This document shows positions 44,253-52,479 of a DNA stretch of 64,000 nucleotides, in pieces; within the stretch, counting starts at the first letter, position 1; the number at the start of each line of letters is the position of its first letter. Both the position numbers and the translations under genes were made by a program. Below the pieces are notes generated by a model. The model saw only the letters and a program-made list of their open reading frames with translations. It did no database searches and was not told the DNA's origin. Source of the DNA: Chloroflexota bacterium. Its GTDB lineage: Bacteria; Chloroflexota; Dehalococcoidia; Lucifugimonadales; UBA2985. The stretch is from assembly GCA_028877205.1 (NCBI GenBank), contig JAPPHY010000007.1:62001-126000 (forward strand). Reading direction: 5' to 3'.

Positions 44253-44900
44253 ATGTTGAGGTTCGCCGAGGAAATCATTCTGCTCCTGCTGGACGACGAT
44301 GGCCGTTTCGCGCGGCTGCCAAGCTGGTCGCTCAACTACGCGCTGGCCGGCGGCGTGCTGATGGACCTGGCCCTCGAGAACCGCATCGATACCGACCTGG
44401 ATAGTCTGGTGCTTCTCGACGCCACGCCCCTGGGAGACAGCCTGCTGGACCCCACGCTCGCCGACATTGCGGCCGGCGGCGAGAGCGACGCCAGGTACTG
44501 GGTGGGACGCACCGCGAGCCGGGGTGAGGAGCTCCGCGAGGAAGCCCTCAGGCGCCTGATGGAGCTGGGCATCCTGGAGAAGCGGGACGAGAGCTTCCTG
44601 TGGGTCTTCCGCGCACGGCGCTACCCCTCCATCGACGGCAAGGTGGAGCGGGAGGTGAAGCTGCGCATCATGGGCGTGCTGTTCAGCGACGAGATTCCCG
44701 ACCCGCGGGACATAGTCATCATCTGTCTTGCAGATGCCTGCGGAATCTTCAACGAGCTGCTCTCATCGCGCGAGCTGGAGAGCGCCGCCCAACGAATCGA
44801 GCAGGTGCGCAGGCTGGACCTGATTGGTCAGGCGACCACCCAGGCGATTCGAGACATCGAAGTATCGATCGCCACTTCGATGAACCAGCAGCTTTTCTGA
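44253..44900 (+). CDS. GPP34 (GOLPH3-like) family phosphoprotein
   Basis: 215 residues, all-helical. LRFAEEIILLLLDDDGRFARLPSWSLNYALAGGVLMDLALENRIDTD is the GPP34 N-terminal signature, followed by ARYWVGRTASRGEELREEALRRLMELGILEKRDESFLWVFRARRYPSIDG, where GOLPH3 has its (R/W) phosphoinositide-binding and beta-hairpin region. Eukaryotic GOLPH3 binds phosphatidylinositol 4-phosphate; bacterial homologues have unknown roles. An inositol-lipid operon lies 32 kb away, which makes an inositol-lipid partner thinkable here, but that is inference. Convergent with the exporter genes. Confidence 0.88.
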   Translation: MLRFAEEIILLLLDDDGRFARLPSWSLNYALAGGVLMDLALENRIDTDLDSLVLLDATPLGDSLLDPTLADIAAGGESDARYWVGRTASRGEELREEALRRLMELGILEKRDESFLWVFRARRYPSIDGKVEREVKLRIMGVLFSDEIPDPRDIVIICLADACGIFNELLSSRELESAAQRIEQVRRLDLIGQATTQAIRDIEVSIATSMNQQLF

Positions 44901-44961
44901 TTCGCCAGCGCGCAGCCGGCTTTTCTCGCTTCCCGCGCGACTTTGTGGTCTGTCCGCCTGT

Positions 44962-45765
44962 CTAGTGACGCGTCGCGCGCCCCTTCAGAGCCAGCAACGC
45001 CAACCCAAGGCTGACCACCCCCACCAGCATCACCGCCCCGATCCCCTGAAGCAGCACCACCGGCTCCCATCCCTCCGTTATCAGTGAGCGCAACGCAGCC
45101 AGGAGGTAGGTCACCGGGTTGTAGTCCGTCACGGTTGCCAGCCAGGACGTCATCGCCTCCTGCGGCAGGAAGAGCGTGGTCATGAACAGGAACGGGAAGA
45201 ACAGGAGAAACGTCAGGTTCACGGCGGAAATGTTGCCCGTCTTGAGGGCAATGGCGTAGGGAAATCCTGCGAAGATCAGTCCCCACAACCCCCCAAGCAG
45301 CATGAACACCACTATGCCCGCCGGTCCCGACTCGAAGCCTACGCCCACAAGGAAGCCCATGAGCAGCACCGGCACCGTCAGCAGGACTACGAGGGCAAAG
45401 TCGGCGAGCATCAGGCCGAGCAGCAACGCCAGCCTGTTAACCGGCGTGATCACCAGCCGGTCGAAGTAGCCGCTCTGTATATCCAGCACAACGGTGGTCG
45501 CGCGCGACACGCCCGTAACTGCGAACAGGATTGCCACCGGCAGCTGAAACGCCTTGTAGTCCAGCCCCGGAATCTGCTCGGCAAAGTCGGCGAGTGCGCC
45601 GATGTTGAGGAAGAAGAAGAATACCGGGACTACCACCGCGGGTATGGTGATCTCCGGGTCCCTCGCAACGGAACGCACGGCGCGCTCCGCCACGGACATA
45701 ATGTCCCGCAGGAATCCTGCCCTGCGGGCCTGTACCTGCTCTGCGGTTGTAACTCGAGTTGCCAA
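44962..45765 (-). CDS. ABC-2 type transporter permease (DrrB-like)
   Basis: 267 residues from the TTG at 45765, after GGGAGGAG; the track frame begins inside the ATPase gene. Six hydrophobic segments: IPAVVVPVFFFFLNIGALADF, LPVAILFAVTGVSRATTVVLDIQ, LALLLGLMLADFALVVLLTVPVL, GIVVFMLLGGLWGLIFAG, LTFLLFFPFLFMTTLFLPQE and VVLLQGIGAVMLVGVVSLGLALLAL. The YNPVTYLLAALR motif before the last span is typical of the drug/lipid exporter permeases. It pairs with the adjacent ATPase. Confidence 0.9.
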   Translation of the reverse strand: MATRVTTAEQVQARRAGFLRDIMSVAERAVRSVARDPEITIPAVVVPVFFFFLNIGALADFAEQIPGLDYKAFQLPVAILFAVTGVSRATTVVLDIQSGYFDRLVITPVNRLALLLGLMLADFALVVLLTVPVLLMGFLVGVGFESGPAGIVVFMLLGGLWGLIFAGFPYAIALKTGNISAVNLTFLLFFPFLFMTTLFLPQEAMTSWLATVTDYNPVTYLLAALRSLITEGWEPVVLLQGIGAVMLVGVVSLGLALLALKGRATRH

Positions 45766-45823
45766 GCGCTTAGCTCCTCCCCGTTCTCTCGTCGCTGCTG
45801 TGCAGTCGGGCACTGACCCGACG

Positions 45824-46828
45824 TTACGCCTGCGCCTCGCCGTCCTCCTGCGACCACTGTTGGTCGGCGGCCTCATCCTGAAGCCTCTCGCCGGTGACCT
45901 GCAGGAATACATCGTCGAGCGTTGGCGTACGCAGCGTGAGCTCCTGCACCGCCACGCCGCTCTGAGCCAGCGCAAGCGCCACGGCGCTGATGACAGCGGC
46001 GCCATTGCCCACGCTGGCGGTCAGCTCGCTTCCGTGGACTTCCACGCCGTTCACTCGGCCCGTGCCCATGAGCGCCTCCACGGCTACCTCAGTATCGCCG
46101 TCCACCTTTGCGATGATCAGGTCGGAGCCGCGAGCCCGCTTCAGCTCCTCCGGCGTGCCCTGCGCGGCCAGCCGGCCGCGGCTGATGATGCCGACCCTGT
46201 GCGCCAGGGCGTCGGCCTCCTCAAGATACTGGGTTGTGAGGAATATGGTCACGCCCAGCCTCTCGTTGATGGCCCGTACCTCCTCCCACACGCGGGAACG
46301 GCTGACGGGATCGAGGCCTGTCGTCGGCTCGTCCAGGAAGAGCACCTCCGGGCTGTGTATCAGGGCTGCAGCCAGGTCAAGCCGGCGCTTCATGCCTCCT
46401 GAGTAGGTGCCGATGAGCCGATCCATGGCTTCGCCAATGTCGATGAGGTCGGAGAGATCGGCAATGCGCTGCGCGGCCTGCCGGCGTGACAGGCCGTAGA
46501 GCTGGGCCTGGAGTCGAAGAAGCTCGCGACCGGTCTGCTTCACGTCCAGCGCGGCGTCCTGCAGGGCCACGCCTATGCGCAGCCGCACCTCGCCGGGCTG
46601 GCTGACGACGTCGTAGCCCGCCACGTTTATGCTGCCACCGGTAGGGGCCAGGAGCGTGACGAGCATCCGGATGACCGTGGTCTTCCCTGCGCCGTTGGGG
46701 CCCAGGAATCCGAATATCTCGCCCCTACGAACCTTGAGGTCAACGCCATCGACGGCCCGGACCGGTCCGAACGTGCGGACCAGCCCCTGCACGTCTATGG
46801 CGTATGTGTTGTCGGTATCGGCGCTCAT
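45824..46828 (-). CDS. ABC transporter ATPase (DrrA-like)
   Basis: 334 residues from the ATG at 46828 (GAGG upstream); an in-frame ATG at 46855 is possible. Walker A GFLGPNGAGKTTVIRML, signature [33 protein letters not shown] with Walker B, then FLTTQYLEEADALAHRV. The C-terminal extension (VDGDTEVAVEALMGTGRVNGVEVHG...LTLRTPTLDDVFLQVTGERLQDE) is the DrrA-type regulatory tail. It powers export of a drug, antibiotic or lipid with the downstream permease, 58 bp away. Confidence 0.94.
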   Translation of the reverse strand: MSADTDNTYAIDVQGLVRTFGPVRAVDGVDLKVRRGEIFGFLGPNGAGKTTVIRMLVTLLAPTGGSINVAGYDVVSQPGEVRLRIGVALQDAALDVKQTGRELLRLQAQLYGLSRRQAAQRIADLSDLIDIGEAMDRLIGTYSGGMKRRLDLAAALIHSPEVLFLDEPTTGLDPVSRSRVWEEVRAINERLGVTIFLTTQYLEEADALAHRVGIISRGRLAAQGTPEELKRARGSDLIIAKVDGDTEVAVEALMGTGRVNGVEVHGSELTASVGNGAAVISAVALALAQSGVAVQELTLRTPTLDDVFLQVTGERLQDEAADQQWSQEDGEAQA

Positions 46829-46970
46829 GGGAAGGGTGTTCCTCGGAGTGGACATTCTACTTCCCGTCGGAGCGCCGCACAAGGGCGTTGTGGCCTCTCG
46901 CCAAGGCAATGCCAATGAGGCTCAGCCAACGCGGAGGGCTCGCGCCATGTACAGGCAGGCCGCGTCACCC

Positions 46971-48056
46971 CTAGTCGAACATCAGGACGCTGCGCGTCAC
47001 CTCGCCCGCCTTCATGGCGCGGAAGGCTTCGTTCACGTCCTCAAGCCGGCCGCGGCGTGTGATCATCTCGTCCAGCAGCAACCGGCCCTGGCGGTACAGC
47101 TCGATGAGGCGGGGCATGTCCGTGCGGAACCGGTTGGAACCCATGCCGCTGCCCTGTATCTTGCGCTCGCTGAGGAACATCCGACCCTCTATCTCCACCT
47201 TCTCCCCCACCGGAATCATGCCCACGACGGTCGCGGTACCCCCGGGAATCACGCAGTTCCACGCCTGCTCGGCAGCCACCTTGAGGCCGATGGCCTCGAA
47301 GGAGTAGTCCACACCGCCGCCGCTGAGGTTGCGTATCGCCTCCACCGGGTCATGCGATGAGGCGTCCACCACGTGGGTCGCGCCCAGCTCCAACGCGTGT
47401 GCCAGCTTCGGCTCCACCACGTCAACGGCGATGATCATCCTGGCCCCGGCGATGCGCGCTCCCTGCACAACTGACATCCCGACTCCGCCCAGTCCGAATA
47501 CGGCGACGCTGCACCCCGGCTCTATGCGCGCTGTGTTGAAGACGGCTCCTACACCGGTTATGACGCCGCAGCCGATGAGCGCTGCGCGGTCCAGAGGCAT
47601 GTCGTCGTCTATCTTGACCAGCGCGTTCTCGTGGACGAGCATGCGCTCTGCATAGCTGGACAGATTGAAGCCCTGCGTGAGGGCCGCGCCGCTGCCGGCG
47701 AGTGACAGTCGCGGCGGCTCGTCCTCGGCGCGGCGGGGCCGCTGGGAGCAACGGCTAGGGTGGCCGGACAGGCACTGGTGACAGGTGCCACAGAAGACGG
47801 ATAAGCAGGATATGACGTGGTCGCCGGGCTTCAGGTAGGTCACCAGGTCGCCTACCTCCTCCACGACGCCCGCGGTCTCGTGGCCCAGGATGGCGGGCGT
47901 GACCATGGGGTACAGCCCTTCTACGAAGTGGAGGTCGCTGTGGCAGACACCGCTCGCGGCGGTGCGCACCACGACCTCCCGGGCCATTGGCCCGTCAATG
48001 TTCACCTCTTCGATTGTCAGGGGCGTGTTGACGGCATGAAACACGGCGGCTTTCAC
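46971..48056 (-). CDS. Zinc-dependent alcohol dehydrogenase
   Basis: 361 residues. Catalytic zinc ligands in GVCHSDLHFVEG, GHETAGVVEEVG and LIGCGVITGVGAVFN; structural zinc in CGTCHQCLSGHPSRC. Rossmann segment VAVFGLGGVGMSVVQGARIAGARMIIAVDVVEPKL with an Asp at the end of beta-2 prefers NAD. The layout is that of class III/NDMA-type alcohol dehydrogenases, substrate open. GTG start at 48056. It lies on the minus strand between the exporter and a small membrane protein gene. Confidence 0.92.
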   Translation of the reverse strand: MKAAVFHAVNTPLTIEEVNIDGPMAREVVVRTAASGVCHSDLHFVEGLYPMVTPAILGHETAGVVEEVGDLVTYLKPGDHVISCLSVFCGTCHQCLSGHPSRCSQRPRRAEDEPPRLSLAGSGAALTQGFNLSSYAERMLVHENALVKIDDDMPLDRAALIGCGVITGVGAVFNTARIEPGCSVAVFGLGGVGMSVVQGARIAGARMIIAVDVVEPKLAHALELGATHVVDASSHDPVEAIRNLSGGGVDYSFEAIGLKVAAEQAWNCVIPGGTATVVGMIPVGEKVEIEGRMFLSERKIQGSGMGSNRFRTDMPRLIELYRQGRLLLDEMITRRGRLEDVNEAFRAMKAGEVTRSVLMFD

Positions 48057-48132
48057 GATGCACCTCCCGATTGGAACTCTCCGCTATCGATGGTGTGCCT
48101 ACGCCTCACCTCGACCGCAGCGCAGCGTCGAT

Positions 48133-48318
48133 TCACCGGTCGCCGGCCATCACTCTGCGCTGAATGATCTCCAGTGCAATGCCCATGCCAATGGGCAGAA
48201 AGCCAAGCGCATTCCCGAGGATGATCCAGCCCACCCCCATGCCGATCACTATTCCGTTCCACATCCCGGACCAGCGTTGGCGCCTCGCCAGGGCAAGCTC
48301 GGGTCTCTGCTCTTCCAT
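48133..48318 (-). CDS. Small membrane protein
   Basis: 61 residues from the ATG at 48318, six bases after AGGAGG. Residues 19-50 are hydrophobic (MWNGIVIGMGVGWIILGNALGFLPIGMGIALEII), enough for one long or two short spans in a Gly-rich hairpin; the ends are charged. I do not recognise a family. Confidence 0.65.
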   Translation of the reverse strand: MEEQRPELALARRQRWSGMWNGIVIGMGVGWIILGNALGFLPIGMGIALEIIQRRVMAGDR

Positions 48319-48402
48319 GTTCACCCTCCTGGACTCGATGGGTACAACTATACTCCCATGCGGCCCCGTTTGCCAAACCGCAGCGGAGGGCGGCAGCGGA
48401 AG

Positions 48403-48939
48403 CTAGCGGCGGCTCAGCCCCAGACGAATCTTCTCCTCCGGCGACAGCGCAGATACGTCGACGTCGGAGCGCGCCGGCGCGCCCGAGGGCGTTCGCTCCA
48501 TCAGCGCCTGCTCCTCCAGGCGGCCGCGCACCCGCTCCACGATCTCCCGCGCACGGTCGCGGGACGCCCGAAGCTCCTCGATGGTGTAGCCGGCGACCAG
48601 GTTTTCAGGCAGGCCGGGCTCGGCCTCCAGAATCGAGGCGCGGTAGGCCTCCAGCGCCTGCGACAGCTGCGCCCTCACCCCCTCAGCCTGCTGCTCGCGC
48701 TCCCCGGCGGTGCGCTCCATAACGCTGACGGCGGCCTCCAACTCCGCAATGCGCGCGTCCCTCTGCTCCAACGTCCCGTTAAGGCGGGCAAGCATCTGCT
48801 CCCTGTCCGATAGACCGGCCTCCAGCTCCGCGATTCGTGCAGCAAGGGCCGCGGTGCCGTTAGTGTCCCCTCCGGGCGTCTCTTCCGGCTGCTCTGCCTC
48901 CGTCGCGGTCTCCTCCGTGGTGTTCTCGTCGTCACTCAT
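48403..48939 (-). CDS. Coiled-coil protein of unknown function
   Basis: 178 residues from the ATG at 48939 (start chosen because it follows an AGGAG-like CAGGAGCAGTAC and the frame above it crosses a REP element). Acidic, low-complexity N-terminus (DDENTTEETATEAEQPEETPGG), coiled coil at about 30-110 with heptads (IAELEAGLSDREQMLARLNGTLEQRDARIAELEAAV), a conserved-looking YTIEELRASRDRAREIVERVRGRLEEQ, and a short tail ending SPEEKIRLGLSRR. Soluble and probably oligomeric. No homology recognised. Confidence 0.7.
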   Translation of the reverse strand: MSDDENTTEETATEAEQPEETPGGDTNGTAALAARIAELEAGLSDREQMLARLNGTLEQRDARIAELEAAVSVMERTAGEREQQAEGVRAQLSQALEAYRASILEAEPGLPENLVAGYTIEELRASRDRAREIVERVRGRLEEQALMERTPSGAPARSDVDVSALSPEEKIRLGLSRR

Positions 48940-49242
48940 GTACTGCTCCTGCGAGTGGTTTCGCGCAGGATACGCGGCATCTGTCGAGGCGGGCAAGCGG
49001 GAGTTGGCAGGGAGACGCGGCTCCGTTCGTGCTTCGACAGGCTCAGCACGAACGGAGTTACTGTGCCCGCTCACCCTGAGCCTGTCGAAGGGCGTGAGTG
49101 GGCAGGAGAGCCGCGTTGGCCGCCGCCGAAATCGAGCAGCCGGCGCGGAACCCGCTCGCCGTATCGCCCGGCCAACCGGCGTGTGGTAACATTCGAGCAT
49201 CCCTTTCGTTTTCGCAGACAAACACAACCGAGGAGGACGCAA
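48940..49242. other. Intergenic region between coiled-coil gene and osmC
   Basis: 303 bp between divergent starts. It holds the 100-bp REP-like element (49016-49115) and, near osmC, a GAGGAGG ribosome site. No other feature is convincing; the frames in the ORF track here are continuations of neighbouring genes. Confidence 0.6.
49016..49115. repeat. Composite REP-like inverted repeat element
   Basis: Bounded by CGCGGCTC/GAGCCGCG. Inside are a perfect 12-bp stem CTCCGTTCGTGC/GCACGAACGGAG with loop TTCGACAGGCTCA, and a second stem GCCCGCTCAC/GTGAGTGGGC with loop containing TGAGCCTGTCGAA, so the two loops are reverse complements. Related tails occur at 15150-15215 and 16095-16155. Confidence 0.85.
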
Positions 49243-49683
49243 ATGGCCACGACACGCAGAGCGGAGGCTACCTGGGACGGCGAACTGGTATCGGGGAGCG
49301 GTGTAGTGAGCGCGGTGAGCAGCGGCGTGTTCACAGACCTGCCAGTGACGTGGGTGTCACGAACCGAGGACGCGGGCGGCCGGACCAGCCCCGAAGAGCT
49401 GGTGGCCGCGGCGCATGCGGCCTGCTACAGCATGGCGCTCTCCTACGTGCTCGGTAACGCGGGCACACCGCCAACGAAGCTCGAGGTCAGCGCGACCGTC
49501 ACATTCGAGGTGGGTCAGGGCGGGCCTAGGGTGGCGTCGAGCGCGCTCACCGTGCGCGGAGAGGTGCCCGGCGTGGATGCCGACGCCTTCCGCGAGGCGG
49601 CCGAGGCTGCCAAGGACGGCTGCCCCATCTCACAGGCGCTGCAAGGCAACGTCGCGTTGAGCGTGGAGGCGGAGTTGGCGTAG
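49243..49683 (+). CDS. OsmC family peroxiredoxin-like protein
   Basis: 146 residues from the ATG at 49243, after GAGGAGGACGCAA. It reduces organic peroxides with two cysteines: HAACYSMALSYVL near residue 65 and KDGCPISQALQGN near 130. Also present are TSPEELVAAAHAAC and LEVSATVTFEVGQGGPRVASS. OhrA/OsmC branch; thiol partner unknown. A decayed copy of its middle third lies 125 bp downstream. Confidence 0.92.
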   Translation: MATTRRAEATWDGELVSGSGVVSAVSSGVFTDLPVTWVSRTEDAGGRTSPEELVAAAHAACYSMALSYVLGNAGTPPTKLEVSATVTFEVGQGGPRVASSALTVRGEVPGVDADAFREAAEAAKDGCPISQALQGNVALSVEAELA

Positions 49684-50188
49684 GGCTGCTCATACCCGTA
49701 CCCGCCGGAACGCGATACAACCGGGGCGCCCATGATGCGAGTCAGGTCACTCCTCGCAAGTGCCTTGTGGCCCAAATGTTGATGGAGACTGCGGGCTGGG
49801 CCGCGCGGGTACGCCCCCGACGCAGCTTGAGGTCTGTGCGACGGTAACGTCCGAGGTAGGCCAGAGCGGACCGCGGGTGGCGTCCAGCGCCCAGATCGTG
49901 CCCGAGGTAAAGAATTGCCTCGAATGAAGTTACAATAAGTTACATAGATTTGCCCCAAAAGTAACAACAACATTACGCTTAGAAGCGTTATAGTTCATTG
50001 GGGTTGGCTTGAAAGACGGGACTACATGCTTGCCTTAGGTGCGCCGGCAGTTCAAAGCAGGTTCAGTTTGACCATCCACCTCCAGAGACTGGTAACAGCG
50101 CACCCTTTGATTCGGCACGATTGAGTGTCACGGCGTCGTGGTGTGCGGGCCAAGATCCACATGACTATTCTCCACTGAGGAAGCGAAC
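49684..50188. other. Region between osmC and lipoprotein gene
   Basis: 505 bp without an intact gene. It holds the osmC remnant at 49808-49927 and then an AT-rich stretch with AAGTTAC at 49927 and 49937 and CATTGGGGTTG at 49996. The same two motifs, AAGTTA repeats and CACTGGGGTTG, occur at the start of the island at 5560-5590. The last 150 bp contain no feature I can name. Confidence 0.6.
49808..49927 (+). pseudogene. osmC remnant (partial duplicate)
   Basis: 40 codons ending in TGA, GTPPTQLEVCATVTSEVGQSGPRVASSAQIVPEVKNCLE. The first 28 match GTPPTKLEVSATVTFEVGQGGPRVASSALTV of osmC with a few changes, then diverge. No start, no first cysteine region and no second active-site part. A non-functional duplicate. 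Confidence 0.8.
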
Positions 50189-52279
50189 GTGTTACAGCTC
50201 AAAATAGCCTATGTGCTGGGGACGATGCTCCTTGCCCTAGTGTTGGCCGGATGTTCGGATGAGTCGAGTCTCATACCGACGACAGCGCCAACAACCTCCC
50301 CAACCGCGACGCCTGCCCCTACGCCAACACCAGTGCCCACGCCGATGTCTGTGCCAACCGCGACGCCCGAACCTTCCCCAACTCCAGCACCCACTCCCAC
50401 AAGAGCGCCTGTGCCCACGTCGACTGTAGTTCCTACCAACACGCCCGTGCCCACGGCAACGCCCGCGCCCAAACCGACAAGAGTACCACTACCAACGGCA
50501 ACTCCATTCCCCTCCAGCACTCCCACGCCTACGGCGACGCCATTGCCGACCAGCACCCCCGTGCCCACGCCAACATCCATTCCAACTTCCACATCTACTC
50601 CCACACCCACACCTACGCCCGTTCCGTTGGAGCTTTACGTCTCACCCGTGTCGCCGACGGAGGTGGAAGTCAGCTGGTCACTGGGCATTCAGGACGCTGA
50701 AGGACTCTCCCTTTACAGGGACGGAGAGCTCTTAACCACGTTAGAGACGGAAGACCGTTCGATCCGAGACACTGAGCTTAGCCCCAACACGCGATACGTC
50801 TACAGGATTGTGGCGAACCGGCCGAACGACTCAGAGGTTGCAGACGAGATAGCTGTGGCTACCCTGGCCTATCCTCCCAGGATCTCCGGCCAGATGGCCA
50901 CCCACTGGACGGGGTTTCAGCAGCCTATAATAGACGAGCTCAACCCGGACTACACGGAGTACCGCGTGGTTCTAACCAAGAGAGGCGAACTCACCCCTGT
51001 AGCAGACGTGGCGGATTCTGGCTGGAGCACTAGCAGATGCAGGAAGCTGGATGGCCTTGAGCCCAGGCAACTTTACACTATTTCTGTCACTGCAAGGAAC
51101 CTGGACGGTGTTGAGACTGAGCCGGCGAGACTGATCGAAGATTCCCCCTTTGACCGTTACCGCTCTGGTAGTACCAGAATTCACCCAGCCAACGAGAGCC
51201 AGTGGGCCAAGAACAGAGTTGGTGACTTGGTTGATATCTACGGACTCACCGATGCCGCCGAGGAGTGGATGAATAACGACATTCAAATCGCATGGGCACG
51301 AGGCGAGCCCTTTATCGGAAGGGCTTATTGGGGCAAACCCACCGTGGGACACAGGTTTCCAGGGACGCTCATGCATGAGGTGATGCACGTATTCTGGCAC
51401 TTCTGGGACGGGTTCCCGGAGCCGTGTGACAGGATGAACCGGTACACCTTCAGGCGCGACGTAGCGCAGTTTGTGCTCGACTTTCGAGACTACCTCCGGT
51501 CCGACTTCAGCACCCCTTTTCCTTGGGAGTCGTGGCGCTTGTACTACGACATGCTGGTGGGACTCCTTGAAGCAGCATCGCCGGATAACGAGGATTCTTG
51601 GGAGATTCTAGAGCGCCAGGAATACACAAAGCTGTGGGGGGGATTCTTCCATCGCATGGAGGCCAACATTCTGAACCATATTCAACGGACGCCCTCACTC
51701 TTACCCCCAACTATCCGGAGGTACTTCGAGGGATTCATAGAGCCAGGGGAAAACATCACATGGGAACAGCATCTGTCCTGGTACTCGCGGCTCGCCGAGG
51801 AAGACCGACACCTCGCCACCCGCTACAGGACTCACGACATCGCAAGCTATGTGGAGGAATTTAGGGCGGATCCCGGAGGGCCAAGGACCAGGTTCCCCGA
51901 ACCGCTGAGGACCACTCTGAGGGAGGCTGACAGGCAGATGCTGGTGGACTTCATAAACGCATTGGAGGACATAAAGCCTAGAGAGGAGTGGACACCCTGG
52001 TTCTGGTCATACAACGTCAGGCAGTACCTCTACCGCCTGTCGCTATACGGGGCGGAGATGGACTCTTCGGTAGGGATAGAGCTGGAAGAGGCCAACCTTG
52101 AGGCCGTTCTCGCAACTCTGCGAGCGTTGTACGACCACAACTGTCCCCAGGGTTGTTGGTCCAACGCTATTAGCCGGACCAGCCGGGAAGACGTACATCA
52201 ATTGATCGCAAGCCTGGAGAATCTCTCCGATACCCAGCGTCGAGTCCTTCGTGATATGACCGAGATAGAGCCACCTTAG
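50189..52279 (+). CDS. Secreted lipoprotein with P/T-rich spacer, FN3-like domain and HExxH motif
   Basis: 696 residues from the GTG at 50189 after GAGGAAGC. Lipobox LVLAGC near residue 22; residues 28-150 are TPxPTxT repeats; 150-250 look like a fibronectin III fold (LELYVSPVSPTEVEVSWSLG...YVYRIVANRP); 250-320 may be a second FN3-like unit. LMHEVMHVFWHFWDGFPEP near residue 396 is a zinc-protease HExxH motif, followed by acidic and aromatic helices. Probably a cell-surface metallopeptidase; third zinc ligand not assigned and fold not proven. Lower GC than argF downstream, suggesting acquisition. Confidence 0.7.
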   Translation: MLQLKIAYVLGTMLLALVLAGCSDESSLIPTTAPTTSPTATPAPTPTPVPTPMSVPTATPEPSPTPAPTPTRAPVPTSTVVPTNTPVPTATPAPKPTRVPLPTATPFPSSTPTPTATPLPTSTPVPTPTSIPTSTSTPTPTPTPVPLELYVSPVSPTEVEVSWSLGIQDAEGLSLYRDGELLTTLETEDRSIRDTELSPNTRYVYRIVANRPNDSEVADEIAVATLAYPPRISGQMATHWTGFQQPIIDELNPDYTEYRVVLTKRGELTPVADVADSGWSTSRCRKLDGLEPRQLYTISVTARNLDGVETEPARLIEDSPFDRYRSGSTRIHPANESQWAKNRVGDLVDIYGLTDAAEEWMNNDIQIAWARGEPFIGRAYWGKPTVGHRFPGTLMHEVMHVFWHFWDGFPEPCDRMNRYTFRRDVAQFVLDFRDYLRSDFSTPFPWESWRLYYDMLVGLLEAASPDNEDSWEILERQEYTKLWGGFFHRMEANILNHIQRTPSLLPPTIRRYFEGFIEPGENITWEQHLSWYSRLAEEDRHLATRYRTHDIASYVEEFRADPGGPRTRFPEPLRTTLREADRQMLVDFINALEDIKPREEWTPWFWSYNVRQYLYRLSLYGAEMDSSVGIELEEANLEAVLATLRALYDHNCPQGCWSNAISRTSREDVHQLIASLENLSDTQRRVLRDMTEIEPP

Positions 52280-52479
52280 CCCTGGCAGGCTTCCACCACG
52301 GCGACGGCCCCGCCGCCTAAGCCGCGGCCATAGCGGAGGCGAACATGCCCAATTGGTCAACGGCTCGCCTCCCGTCAATAGGAGTTAGGAGCCTGCAAAC
52401 GCCCTACCACCCCTACCCCACACCACGCACGCCAATCTGATATACTTGACGCCGCACCAATCACTCGGAGGCTGCGTCC

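Noticed and set aside
50209-50610. 133-residue minus strand ORF of VGVGVGTGV repeats
   Set aside because: Antisense of the Pro/Thr spacer of the lipoprotein gene; its repetitiveness only mirrors the TPxPT repeats.
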